DNA from: a virus
IMG/VR virus record: IMGVR_UViG_3300018080_000115
Span: 62,001 to 126,000 of that record
Reading direction: 5' to 3' (one strand)
DNA: 64,000 nt
Every line of letters starts with the position of its first letter. Position 1 is the first letter of the stretch. The notes beneath the pieces were generated by a model. That model was not told the DNA's origin, made no database searches, and saw only the letters and a program-made list of their open reading frames with translations. Of this stretch, positions 7,912 to 16,593 are shown one piece after another. The position numbers and the translations under genes were made by a program.

Positions 7912-8649
7912 ATGAAAAAAGCAAACCCCTACGACCAGATTTTTCATTCCGACATGACGAAAGGCGACATCGTATTGAAGAACTCCTTTCTGGTCTATGA
8001 GGGGCAAGAACTGGTCGGATTCGCCGTGCAGTCTCAGAACAAGCAAGATCATCTGACGTTCGTGCGCAGCGGACATTATGGCGGCAAGCCTGACGCATTG
8101 ATGCAACAGATCATCAGAGAGCACTGGTGCGTCTTCGAAGCCTTGCGCGCAAACCCTGCACTCAGACAGCAAGTCGAACAAGCCGCCCGCGATTTCCAAA
8201 GACGCAAGCAGCAAGCCGCTTCAAAACTGTCTCTGGCGCGCGCATATGGCGTTCAGAGCGCCGATCACAGCGAAGGATGGGTCTACTGTCCCATGTGCCT
8301 GAAACAGGCTCAAGAACGACTTTCCGCACTTCAATCGAACAACAGAGACTTGCAGCATCCCGAAGACAGACGACCGAACGAAGCGCGTCTATTGACGACG
8401 TTCGACAGCAACATGCCGGAAGAAACCGTCTGTTCCTGTTGCGGAGCGAAATGGCTTCAGCACAAAGGACTTTGGGAGAGCGAAATCTTCGGATGGAATC
8501 CAGACCAGCAACGGATTCAACAGCACGCTCTCTCATTGGCCAAAGGCAATGAACCACAGAATCCGCTTCACCGCATCACCCGCGCCAACAACAAGAATCC
8601 GCGCCGTCTCAATGCGCCGCCTCAGAGACTGCCTTACAGAAAAAAGTGA
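7912..8649 (+). CDS. zinc-finger-containing hypothetical protein, 245 aa
   Basis: AAGGAA precedes ATG 7912. Two CxxC pairs (CPMC near residue 126, CSCC near residue 178) suggest one zinc site. The C-terminal ~40 residues are basic and Pro/Asn/Arg-rich. The layout suggests a nucleic-acid-binding protein, but I cannot name the family. It is the last gene before a 314-nt gap. Confidence 0.6.
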   Translation: MKKANPYDQIFHSDMTKGDIVLKNSFLVYEGQELVGFAVQSQNKQDHLTFVRSGHYGGKPDALMQQIIREHWCVFEALRANPALRQQVEQAARDFQRRKQQAASKLSLARAYGVQSADHSEGWVYCPMCLKQAQERLSALQSNNRDLQHPEDRRPNEARLLTTFDSNMPEETVCSCCGAKWLQHKGLWESEIFGWNPDQQRIQQHALSLAKGNEPQNPLHRITRANNKNPRRLNAPPQRLPYRKK

Positions 8650-8668
8650 CAGGTTGACATTTTTCTTC

Positions 8669-8696
8669 TTGACATCTCTTCTTGATCGGATAGACT
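8669..8696 (+). promoter_or_regulatory. sigma70-like promoter
   Basis: TTGACA (8669-8674), 16-nt spacer, TAGACT (8691-8696). A second TTGACA stands at 8654-8659. The next start codon is 270 nt away and a terminator-like hairpin comes first, so this promoter probably makes a short untranslated RNA. Confidence 0.6.
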
Positions 8697-8702
8697 GGCA
8701 AG

Positions 8703-8870
8703 CAGATCAACAAAACAAAACGTTGGCAACTTGTTTTGGCAAACTCCCGCCTGATCTTTTCCATCCAAAGTCGCTCTGCAATTCCCTGCAAATTGCCCAC
8801 CAAACTCCTCCCTGGAACACAAAACAAACTCCCTGTCGCACGCAGAGCGCGATGGGGAGTTTGCCTTTTC
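8703..8870 (+). ncRNA. candidate small RNA, ~170 nt
   Basis: The stretch lies between a sigma70-like promoter and a terminator-like hairpin and has no convincing reading frame of its own. It contains CAAACTCCC twice (8740-8748, 8825-8833) and CAAACTCCTCCC once (8801-8812). The single 3' arm GGGAGTTTG (8855-8863) can pair with any of them. C-rich CUCC motifs can also pair with ribosome-binding sites. Expression is not shown by sequence; it could instead be a regulated leader of the TnpB gene. Confidence 0.4.
8825..8870 (+). terminator. rho-independent-like terminator
   Basis: CAAACTCCC (8825-8833) pairs perfectly over 9 bp with GGGAGTTTG (8855-8863), with a short inner CGC/GCG pairing. CCTTTTC follows. 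It would end transcripts from the left operon or the candidate small RNA. Confidence 0.65.
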
Positions 8871-8897
8871 AAGAAGTAAAAGAACAAGAATGTGTTC

Positions 8898-8926
8898 TTG
8901 ATTTTTTGATTGAAACACTTTATCAT
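8898..8926 (+). promoter_or_regulatory. sigma70-like promoter for tnpB
   Basis: TTGATT (8898-8903), exactly 17 nt, then TATCAT (8921-8926), about 38 nt upstream of the tnpB start. The surrounding sequence is A/T-rich. Confidence 0.55.
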
Positions 8927-8963
8927 ATTGATGAACGAATAACTCAAGTGATTCAATTAAACC

Positions 8964-10271
8964 ATGAAAATCCACAGATCCCACAAGATTGAATTGAAGC
9001 CAAACAATGTGCAGTGCGGCTATTTCAGGCGTGCTTGCGGCATTGCGAGGTTTGTCTTCAATTGGGGCCTTGCGGAATGGAAACAGCAGTACGAAGCAGA
9101 TGAGAAGCCAAGCAAATTCAAGCTGAAAAAAGAATTCAATGCGATCAAGCACGATGCGTTTCCATTTGTGACTGAAGTGACAAAGTGCGCTGCTGAGTGC
9201 GCTTTCGATCGTCTTGGAACAGCATTCAAGAACTTCTTTCGCAACATCAAAGCAGGAAACAAGCCTGGATATCCTCAGTTCAAGCGCAAAGGAAAGTGTA
9301 AGGATTCATTTTATCTAGCTAATAATCAATTTAGTATAAATAGAAACAAGATTAGAATTCCGTTGTTGGGTTGGGTTCGAATGAGAGAGTGTCTGCGTTA
9401 CAGCGGCAAGATTCTATCCGCAACCATTAGTCGAACCGCTGAGAAATGGTTCGTTTCCATAAGCGTTGAGATTGACATTGATGAACCAGCCAATCGTGAA
9501 ACCCAAGCGTTGGTCGGTATTGATGTTGGACTCAACAGTTTCGCAATCCTGAGCACTGGCGAATCATTCACTGCACCGAAGCCATTGAAACACGCTCTGA
9601 AAAAGTTGAGACAGTTGAACAAAAAGCTGTCTCGACAGATCAAAGGATCGAACAACAGAGAGAAGACCAAGCAAAAGCTTGCAAAGCTGTACTATCACAT
9701 CAGTTGTGTTCGAAACGATTTCACGCACAAGCTGAGCACTGTTTTGCTGAAGTGCTTCAGCGGAATTGCAATCGAGGATCTGAACATCAAAGGGATGATC
9801 CGCAACAGAAATTTGTCGAAATCGATCAGTGATGTTGCTTGGTCTGAATTCAGACGTCAACTCGAATATAAAGCAGAAGCGTTCGGTTCGAAAGTGATTG
9901 CAATCAATCAATGGTTTCCGAGTACGCAGCAGTGTTCACAGTGCTGTTCGCTCAAGGATGGCGACGAAAAATTGAAGCTTGGCAATGAAACCTATCGTTG
10001 TGATCATTGCGGTTCAGTGATGGATCGTGACTTGAATGCAGCGATCAACATTCGAAACGAAGGATTCAACCTCAGTCCGTATTCTTTCGCCGCTGGCTTG
10101 GCGGTTTCATTGGAATCATCATCTCAGCTAAACGATTCCAGTGATGAGCCTGTCGTCTTGGTTGTCACTGCCAAGGATGTTCATCCTTCGGATACATCCT
10201 TGATCAAACACCATTGGGCAGGAAGTTTTCATGAACCAAATGATACTATGATGGTTCAATCGATTCAGTAA
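8964..10271 (+). CDS. tnpB: TnpB RNA-guided nuclease (IS200/IS605 family)
   Basis: 435 residues. The RuvC catalytic residues are present: Asp in VGIDVGLNS (~186), Glu in IAIEDLNIKG (~269) and Asp in DRDLNAAINI (~354). A CxxC...CxxC zinc ribbon (CSQC near 325, CDHC near 346) lies between the last two, as expected for TnpB. Family members are omega-RNA-guided DNA endonucleases encoded with or without the TnpA transposase. No tnpA is in the window, so this is a stand-alone copy. The C-terminal ~70 residues extend past the last RuvC motif; in this family the guide RNA overlaps the 3' end of the gene. The frame is intact and probably functional. Confidence 0.9.
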   Translation: MKIHRSHKIELKPNNVQCGYFRRACGIARFVFNWGLAEWKQQYEADEKPSKFKLKKEFNAIKHDAFPFVTEVTKCAAECAFDRLGTAFKNFFRNIKAGNKPGYPQFKRKGKCKDSFYLANNQFSINRNKIRIPLLGWVRMRECLRYSGKILSATISRTAEKWFVSISVEIDIDEPANRETQALVGIDVGLNSFAILSTGESFTAPKPLKHALKKLRQLNKKLSRQIKGSNNREKTKQKLAKLYYHISCVRNDFTHKLSTVLLKCFSGIAIEDLNIKGMIRNRNLSKSISDVAWSEFRRQLEYKAEAFGSKVIAINQWFPSTQQCSQCCSLKDGDEKLKLGNETYRCDHCGSVMDRDLNAAINIRNEGFNLSPYSFAAGLAVSLESSSQLNDSSDEPVVLVVTAKDVHPSDTSLIKHHWAGSFHEPNDTMMVQSIQ

Positions 10272-10295
10272 GAAAAACAAAGCAGGAGTCGTCTT

Positions 10296-10964
10296 ATGTC
10301 ATGGCTTGGATTCAAGAAGCTGCTCTATCGATGGAGCGTCAAGCGAGGAAAACTGTACTCAGGCTGGTCGAAGCACATTCAGAAACTTGACAAACAATAC
10401 ATCGGCACTCGACCGAATTGGGGAGATCTGACTCCAAAGGTTGCTCAGGCGATCATGAACAAGATTCAATGGCGCGAAGACGATTGGAAGCGTCTAGGCG
10501 ACGCATTCCGACACCCTGACGTTGGAGACCACTTGTTCAACTGCATCATTCGCGGACACGGAGACAACCCGGATGATCTTGCCAATATGCCGCGCAGCAA
10601 GATTCCAGGCCGAATCATGCATTACAACAAAGGGCATGGACAGCCGCCCAACGAGCCGTTTGATTGCGATGAATTCAGCCTATGGTGCGCCACACGGCTT
10701 CAGGCTCGATACGACGTCCGCATTCTCAATGTAGTCTGGTCGACCGGGAAGAAACTGCAAGACATCTCCGGTCACAACCTGTGCCTGATCAAAATGGAGA
10801 ATGAACACGGCGTCCGACGCTACTATCACATGGGGAATTGGGGAACCTATGGCGGATTCCGCACCGTCAATGAAGCGGTTGCGGACGTCGTCAGAAAAGC
10901 CGGTTCAAACCGCCTGATCGGATGGCACATGTACAACCCCCGTGAGCTGTACCGCAAAAAGTAG
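10296..10964 (+). CDS. transglutaminase-like cysteine protein, 222 aa
   Basis: The stretch FDCDEFSLWCATRLQ resembles the Cys-containing helix of bacterial transglutaminase-like cysteine peptidases. SGHNLCLI and MGNWG downstream would supply His and the third polar residue. The N-terminus is basic. Possible roles are peptide cleavage or cross-linking in the virion or the host. It ends in TAG and meets the minus-strand operon tail to tail with only 9 nt between. Family assignment is tentative. Confidence 0.45.
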   Translation: MSWLGFKKLLYRWSVKRGKLYSGWSKHIQKLDKQYIGTRPNWGDLTPKVAQAIMNKIQWREDDWKRLGDAFRHPDVGDHLFNCIIRGHGDNPDDLANMPRSKIPGRIMHYNKGHGQPPNEPFDCDEFSLWCATRLQARYDVRILNVVWSTGKKLQDISGHNLCLIKMENEHGVRRYYHMGNWGTYGGFRTVNEAVADVVRKAGSNRLIGWHMYNPRELYRKK

Positions 10965-10973
10965 CAGTTCAGT

Positions 10974-11168
10974 TCAAAGCATGATGATCGGTTCTCCGTC
11001 CCACGGAACGTCATCAACATCCTGAGCCGCTTCGATCCGCACCATGCCTTCTTCGGCTCTCATCTCAAAATGAAAACCGCCATCATCGGGATGATGAACG
11101 GCGGTTTCTATTTCAGACAGAAGACGCAGCAGTTCGCTTTTGGAAGCCTTCCAATGATATGTAGGCAT
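10974..11168 (-). CDS. hypothetical protein, 64 aa
   Basis: ATG 11168 is preceded by AAAAAAGGACAGACC, a leader motif repeated before other genes here. Acidic, with several Glu/Asp/His and a PWDGE motif at the end. It has its own promoter (11226-11254). An open plus-strand frame covers the same stretch but lacks a start signal. Confidence 0.55.
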   Translation of the reverse strand: MPTYHWKASKSELLRLLSEIETAVHHPDDGGFHFEMRAEEGMVRIEAAQDVDDVPWDGEPIIML

Positions 11169-11225
11169 ATTGGTCTGTCCTTTTTTAGGTCCGCGTTGCA
11201 CGGATGTCCTGAATCGATGCCATCC

Positions 11226-11254
11226 ATTTTCCCCGCTTCCATGATGACTGTCAA
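11226..11254 (-). promoter_or_regulatory. sigma70-like promoter
   Basis: On the minus strand TTGACA (11254-11249), 17-nt spacer, GAAAAT (11231-11226). It lies in the 105-nt gap between the gp53-like gene and the 64-aa gene. Confidence 0.5.
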
Positions 11255-11273
11255 GACTTTGGCGCTTTTTTGA

Positions 11274-11606
11274 TCAAGCGATTACGCCCACAAGGCGAGA
11301 TAAATTTGGAATGCGCAGCGTCTTGCGCGTTGTCAGCTCTCGAACGTGCAACAGATTGTTGGCAAGCATGATGAGCCAGCCGTATTCATAGCGCCCGTCA
11401 TAGACCCGGTTGGCGATCAGTTCAGGCTTGAATTCTTCTCCATGCTGAACCGTTGTGAATGTGTCGGTCGGATCAGGATCGATAGTCGGACGCCGATACC
11501 AGATTTTTCTGGTGCGTTCGTAGGCATCCGTGTAAAGCGTACCGTTGCGAAGAAATCTGGAGCCCTGACTGAAAACCTTGCTTGGAAGATTTGGAGATGT
11601 CGGCAT
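11274..11606 (-). CDS. baseplate wedge protein, gp53/LysM-like
   Basis: 110 residues. The N-terminal Tyr/Arg-rich part and IDPDPTDTFTTVQHG lead into a LysM-like stretch (EEFKPELIANRVYDGRYEYG, then WLIMLANN). This is the arrangement of T4 gp53-type baseplate wedge proteins, where the LysM-like fold serves protein contact rather than sugar binding. It follows the tape measure and a gp48/54-like gene, consistent with a baseplate cluster. Family-level call by pattern; exact T4 equivalent not proven. Confidence 0.6.
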   Translation of the reverse strand: MPTSPNLPSKVFSQGSRFLRNGTLYTDAYERTRKIWYRRPTIDPDPTDTFTTVQHGEEFKPELIANRVYDGRYEYGWLIMLANNLLHVRELTTRKTLRIPNLSRLVGVIA

Positions 11607-11613
11607 TTTCGAA

Positions 11614-12468
11614 TCACCTCCGTGTGAACGTAATTTCGTTCAATTTGCGCGATCGTCTGTTTGGAGACAAGCCTTGATTGGCCGGATTGATTTCCAAGCT
11701 TCGATCCTTGACTTGCAGAACGCCTGCTTCTCTGAAGACTGGTCGCGGCGCTTCGCTTTCGTAGTTTTCAGGCTCGTTGATCGGCGACACAGCCTGCGGA
11801 ACCGCCGCGTCTCCGATCGCGCCGCTGAAGTCCGCATCGCTCCATTTCGCGGCAATGTCGTCATGACCGGGAGCGTATCCGAACGGATACGAAACCGTCA
11901 AACTCAATGAAACGTCAACGCGCAGCGGAAAATGCGTGTACATTTCAATCGGATAGGAAGCATTGTCATTGAAGCGTACATCGGTCACTTTGCAGGGAAC
12001 GTTGATGTATCGCTGTCCGTAGTTGAGCAGCACCATAGGCGGCGGTGAAAATGAACGAGCGGCAACGTTTCCCCGCTGATAGATCGGATAGGCCAGCGCC
12101 ATCAAACGAGCAAGCTGCTGCATGACCCATCGGAAATTGTAGTTTCGGCTGACAGCGGTATAGCTCAATTCTAATCCAAGCGAACGGCTTCCGCTGTTCG
12201 AATAGGTGAGGAACGGTTCGGACGATCCCAACGGCGATTGCGAATCGAAGCTTGCGCTCTTGCCGTCGCTGATCGTTACGGACTCCTGAAACACGATCGG
12301 CGCAATATTCCGTTGTTGAGACATGCGCCTGAACGACATGATCGGCAGAATATAGCCCTCAATATGCGGAGATTGGCTAGCGGGATACAACGGTGTGACT
12401 CCGCTGTTGTCGCCCTGAATGAACGCCCCGCTTTCGTCGAAGTGTCCAATCCGAATAATCGTCATCAA
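11614..12468 (-). CDS. baseplate / tail-tube junction protein (gp48/gp54-like)
   Basis: 284 residues. The central segment PPPMVLLNYGQRYINVPC, followed by VTDVRF and PLRVDVSLSLTVSYPFG, matches the pattern of tube-baseplate junction proteins (contractile-system tube-associated proteins). It directly follows the tape measure with a 4-nt overlap, as gp48 follows gp29 in T4. The C-terminal ~70 residues look disordered. Predicted to sit on the baseplate hub and start tube assembly. Confidence 0.5.
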   Translation of the reverse strand: MMTIIRIGHFDESGAFIQGDNSGVTPLYPASQSPHIEGYILPIMSFRRMSQQRNIAPIVFQESVTISDGKSASFDSQSPLGSSEPFLTYSNSGSRSLGLELSYTAVSRNYNFRWVMQQLARLMALAYPIYQRGNVAARSFSPPPMVLLNYGQRYINVPCKVTDVRFNDNASYPIEMYTHFPLRVDVSLSLTVSYPFGYAPGHDDIAAKWSDADFSGAIGDAAVPQAVSPINEPENYESEAPRPVFREAGVLQVKDRSLEINPANQGLSPNRRSRKLNEITFTRR

Positions 12469-15400
12469 ACGCCCTCATCGCTTGGCTTGAATGCGTTGTG
12501 CGCCTCATGAATTCGATTGTGCAGCCCTTGCCGCGCGGTTTCGTTCGCCAAGCTGTTATTCGACTGTTCAAGACGGTGCAGCACTCTGACCATGATGTTC
12601 AGCAGCCGATCCGCTTCAACGTCATGCACTTGCGTGACGCCGCCTGTGGTCATTGCCGCTGCCGCGCCCGCAGGAACGCCAGGATAAGCGGCCGGTCCCA
12701 TCAACGGCGGCATCCCGCCAGCAGCCGCGCCGACTGTCGGAGCGGTCGGAATAGGAACGGTCGGAGCGGTCGGATATGTAGGCGGTCTGACGCCCGCCAG
12801 CGAAGGAGCGGTTGGTTCAACGATCGGCAGTTCCGCACCGTACGTCGCACGAGCGCCGCCACGCACGCGCTCGAAGTGCCATGTTTCTCCGGTTGCCGTT
12901 CCGAAAGCGGCGTCCAATCTGACCTGACCGGGTCCGACTCCATGCTGAGCCAGGGTAGCCAAGAACAAATGCTGATCTTCCGGCGACAGGTTGCGCAAAC
13001 CGCCGATGTCCGTGGCAAGACCGACTTCGTGTCTGCTGCTTCCCGGTGGACCGGCTTTGTTTGGATTGAGCCTGTAAAGCTGCGCCTGTTCTTCCGGACT
13101 CCGGTACGCTGACGTGATGCTCAGTTTGTTGATGATATCCGGCCGGATCATCGAAACAGCCGCCAAACCCCTGATCAGATCGTCACCGAATGTCGGAATG
13201 AACAGCGGTTTCGTTCTGCCGCTGACGCCCATGCCAAGCTGTCTGAAGGCGTCTGAATAGTCGGCAAGTTCTTGTGTGCCGATTTCGCCAGCCGCCATCC
13301 TTCCAGCCATCCGCCGTCCGCGTCCAAACGTCTGATAAGCAGTCAGGTTCATTCCGCCGACAACGGTTGGTGCGGTTGTCGTGTAGATGCCGCCCGGTTT
13401 GAATCCGACTTGTGAAAGCGCCGCCGCGAATTCCGCGCTGCCGCCACCAGTCGTCTGAAGAGCGCGAATGTTGCCGATCACCGTCGACAACGCCCTTGAT
13501 TCCGCCACACCTCCGGTTGCGTATCCAGCCGCCATTTCACGTTTGGTTTCCTCAGCCAACTGTTCTTTGGCCATGGACATGAGAACGGCCCGATCCATGC
13601 CGCCCGTAGTAGACATGGTATTGATCAATTCTCTAAGTTCTTCACGCCTTGCGACTTGTCGTGTTCGCGCTGCTGCGGCTGCGCCCGCTTCTTGTGCTTT
13701 TCGTTCAGCAAGCGTCGTTCTTCCAAGTTCTTCCGTGGTCGGTCCAAGATCGATGCCGAATCTTCTTGCCTGTCGTGTTATCCAATCACTGATTGCCGAC
13801 CACATCCGTTCCAACAAGCCGAAGAAATGGTCTATTTGGTCATGTAGATCATCAAACCCTTCTTGAATCGATTTGGTGATATCGGTTCCGAAAATCCAGT
13901 CTATCAACTTCGTCGGAATGAACGTTACCCATTCAATCACTCCTTCGACAAAACCAAGTGCGGCATGAGAAAGTATCCTGAAGAAGTCTGTCCATTCCGC
14001 TCCCTTTGTAACGGCTTCCCAACCCCGTTTCATAGCTCCAAAAATGCCGCTGACAAGAAAGCCGACTACGCCAAGAGCCTTCCCGACAACGCCTTTAAAA
14101 AGTGCCGGCAAGCCTTTGGTAATCCCTCGAAGGAGGAGTTTCCCGCCGCGTTTAAACAACCATGCGAACCCTTTGCGCACCAATCCGAACGCGCCTGTAA
14201 TCCATGCAAGGAAGATGCCCGCCATGGTTGTTCCAGGACCGCCTACTTTATCAACGCCTTTTTGAACGCTTCCCAACGCGCCAGCGATCACATTCGCCGC
14301 TTCGAAGACTTTTTCCCCCATGTCTTTGAGGCTTACAAGAAATTCCGGACTAGTTAAATGAACAAGTGCCGCAAGCCCTTTATCTAACACATTAGGAATA
14401 TTTTGTACGACAAAAGCAAGGCTTCTTCCAATCGCAGGCATTACCTTGCTCAAATTTTCATTGAACCCTCTCATTGCTTGAGCAAATGGGCCTTCTCCAA
14501 TAAACAAATCATTCAGCAACACGATGATGCTTTTTCCGCCTGTAGGCGCTTCGAACAACGCTTCCCCGAAGGAACGGAACAAGGTTTGAATCTCAAATCG
14601 GACACGCCGCATGCCGCCCAACTGATTCGCCATCATTTCGTCATACTGCCGCTGCAATTGTATCCGCTCTTCCCCAACCGCTCTTTGCAGCTTCGTTTCG
14701 GTTCGGAAAATTTCACGCTGCTGTTCGTTCGCTGTCGACAAGCGCGAAACCACTTCCATCATTTCATCGCTCAAGCCCATGCGTCTCTTGAAAAGCATCT
14801 GCTCAAATCGAGTGCCTTGACGGAAAATATCTCCATACTGATCTGCGGCGCGAATCATGGCTTCCGCAGCCGCTTCAGGACCGCCTTCAAACACCTGGAA
14901 CAGCGCACGGCGTCCGCCGAACCTGAGCATGAACTGAGAGAAAGCGGAAGTCGGGTCAAAAATGTCAAGGCTTGACAAATCCGACATGATCGAACGAATG
15001 CTTGCGCCGGATACGCCAAGCGTGCGCAATCCGCGATCAAGCTTGGCAAATCCTGACGCCATGCGTCCGATCCATTGCGGTCCTTGCGTACCCATCAACT
15101 GAGCCTGAGCAACCAATTCCCGCATGGACTGATTGCGAAGACTGATGTTGCGGATTCCGGCAAGCGCGCCCATGAAGTCTTTGATGTCTTCAAGAGCCGT
15201 ATCAGATGCTTGTGCGATCGACGTCAAGCCCTCTGCCGTTGATTCGCCTGCTTCGGTCCCAATGTACGCGAGCTGACCTAGTTCGGTATTCAGTTCCCTG
15301 AACACTTCAACGCCACGCTGACCGGTTAATGCGAAATTAGCCGCAGCTTCCCGCGCATCGTCAAACGACATCGCCTGTTGAGCAAAACCGAGCATGTTTT

Positions 15401-16139
15401 GATAGAGAGCATGCGTCGAAGCATTCGCCTGCATCGCGGCGAGAGCAAGTTCTTGATGATCCCTAATGACGTCCATGACTCCGACACGCGCCATTTCATA
15501 AAGCGCGCCGATAGACAAAGCGGTTCCGACTCTGGAACGCATTGTTTCTCGAATATCGCTTCCCATTTTGCCGAACGAACGCATCATGCGCTTTCGCATC
15601 GAAACGTCTCGACGTTCAGCAAACTTCTCCGCTTCCTGCTCCATCTTCTCCGTTTGATCTTGCAAACGGCCGAATTGACGCATGGCATCAGAAACTTGTT
15701 TTCTATTGGCGCTTCCTCCGATCGCAACAATTTGCGCCGCGCCCTCTGTCGTACTCTCAAGTTGCTTTCTTACATAGCCACCTAGTTCATTAAGTTGGTT
15801 CCTTAATTCTCTCTTAAAAACGACAGGCTGACCTATCATTTGTTCCCGAACATGAGACATGCGTTCTTGTAGTCTTCCAACCTCTTTTACCACGCTTTTG
15901 ATTTCAACGGTAAATTCTTCTACATCATGTGCCTTCACATCCCCCTTGATGCCTTTTGAAATTTCTCCAAGAGTCGTTTTGAGTGCTTTTTTAGTGTTGG
16001 CACCAACCTTAACAAAAGCCTTATCTAAAGATTTAACTATACCTTCATCAAAAGTCTTCAGAAACTTTCCGCTCAACTCTCCCATCATATCATCGGCATC
16101 AGCTTTCAGCCGAAGTTTTAGTTTGAGTGGATCTGCCAT
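12465..16139 (-). CDS. tail tape measure protein with M15 peptidase domain
   Basis: 1224 residues. A long helical N-terminal part is followed by Ala/Gly-rich and hydrophobic segments (~600-760) typical of tape measures. Near residues 1003-1086 a D-Ala-D-Ala carboxypeptidase (M15) signature appears: SSRHEVGLATDIGG and GETWHFE, carrying the metal-binding His/Asp/His set. The C-terminus is Pro/Ala/Thr-rich. The protein should set tail length and, during injection, cut peptidoglycan peptides. It overlaps the upstream and downstream genes slightly. Confidence 0.9.
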   Translation of the reverse strand: MADPLKLKLRLKADADDMMGELSGKFLKTFDEGIVKSLDKAFVKVGANTKKALKTTLGEISKGIKGDVKAHDVEEFTVEIKSVVKEVGRLQERMSHVREQMIGQPVVFKRELRNQLNELGGYVRKQLESTTEGAAQIVAIGGSANRKQVSDAMRQFGRLQDQTEKMEQEAEKFAERRDVSMRKRMMRSFGKMGSDIRETMRSRVGTALSIGALYEMARVGVMDVIRDHQELALAAMQANASTHALYQNMLGFAQQAMSFDDAREAAANFALTGQRGVEVFRELNTELGQLAYIGTEAGESTAEGLTSIAQASDTALEDIKDFMGALAGIRNISLRNQSMRELVAQAQLMGTQGPQWIGRMASGFAKLDRGLRTLGVSGASIRSIMSDLSSLDIFDPTSAFSQFMLRFGGRRALFQVFEGGPEAAAEAMIRAADQYGDIFRQGTRFEQMLFKRRMGLSDEMMEVVSRLSTANEQQREIFRTETKLQRAVGEERIQLQRQYDEMMANQLGGMRRVRFEIQTLFRSFGEALFEAPTGGKSIIVLLNDLFIGEGPFAQAMRGFNENLSKVMPAIGRSLAFVVQNIPNVLDKGLAALVHLTSPEFLVSLKDMGEKVFEAANVIAGALGSVQKGVDKVGGPGTTMAGIFLAWITGAFGLVRKGFAWLFKRGGKLLLRGITKGLPALFKGVVGKALGVVGFLVSGIFGAMKRGWEAVTKGAEWTDFFRILSHAALGFVEGVIEWVTFIPTKLIDWIFGTDITKSIQEGFDDLHDQIDHFFGLLERMWSAISDWITRQARRFGIDLGPTTEELGRTTLAERKAQEAGAAAAARTRQVARREELRELINTMSTTGGMDRAVLMSMAKEQLAEETKREMAAGYATGGVAESRALSTVIGNIRALQTTGGGSAEFAAALSQVGFKPGGIYTTTAPTVVGGMNLTAYQTFGRGRRMAGRMAAGEIGTQELADYSDAFRQLGMGVSGRTKPLFIPTFGDDLIRGLAAVSMIRPDIINKLSITSAYRSPEEQAQLYRLNPNKAGPPGSSRHEVGLATDIGGLRNLSPEDQHLFLATLAQHGVGPGQVRLDAAFGTATGETWHFERVRGGARATYGAELPIVEPTAPSLAGVRPPTYPTAPTVPIPTAPTVGAAAGGMPPLMGPAAYPGVPAGAAAAMTTGGVTQVHDVEADRLLNIMVRVLHRLEQSNNSLANETARQGLHNRIHEAHNAFKPSDEGV

Positions 16140-16573
16140 GTATTCGATTCCGCCTTCATGATTGCAAGATCAATCGATTTCTTATTGGTCATCCAATTGA
16201 CCTTCATAAATGGAGTCTTATATTGTCTGATTAGTAACTCTGTGATTCTAGGCCAACGCGCCCGCAGATACGGATAGCGTGATTTCCAAGGCATTCTGCT
16301 GAATCGCGGCGATTCGATGAATGAAAAGAAGACGCGCAACGCCGGATGTCTCCTGTATCGTCCGAGCACAAGCAATGATTGGTTCAGATTCGTTGCACGA
16401 ATGACCCATTGCGACTGCCGTTGTCGTCCAAGGAAAAGCTTTCCGGCATAGTGAATGTTCAGCGCCATCGTGTCTTGGTTGTTCGACCAGATCACATAGA
16501 CAAGCGGAAACCTGTCGGTTTGCCACTTTCTGTACATGAGGTAATAAATGTTGGCTTTGTCGAGCCTGAGCAC
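16118..16573 (-). CDS. hypothetical tail protein, 151 aa
   Basis: Basic, Arg/Tyr/Trp-rich protein whose 3' end overlaps the tape measure start by 22 nt, so the two are translationally linked. A competing minus frame in the same region is less well supported. Its position before the tape measure suggests a tail or baseplate assembly role, but no family is recognised. Confidence 0.5.
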   Translation of the reverse strand: MLRLDKANIYYLMYRKWQTDRFPLVYVIWSNNQDTMALNIHYAGKLFLGRQRQSQWVIRATNLNQSLLVLGRYRRHPALRVFFSFIESPRFSRMPWKSRYPYLRARWPRITELLIRQYKTPFMKVNWMTNKKSIDLAIMKAESNTWQIHSN

Positions 16574-16593
16574 GATTGCATCCGTTCAACAGA

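Noticed and set aside
8549-8992. 147-aa plus-strand frame over the 8.65-8.96 kb gap
   Set aside because: It runs through the end of the previous gene, the promoters and the terminator hairpin; composition is not protein-like.
10965-11273. Readthrough of the TAG at 10964 into a 100-codon open frame
   Set aside because: The frame is antisense to the 64-aa gene and its leader. Coding evidence favours the minus-strand gene.
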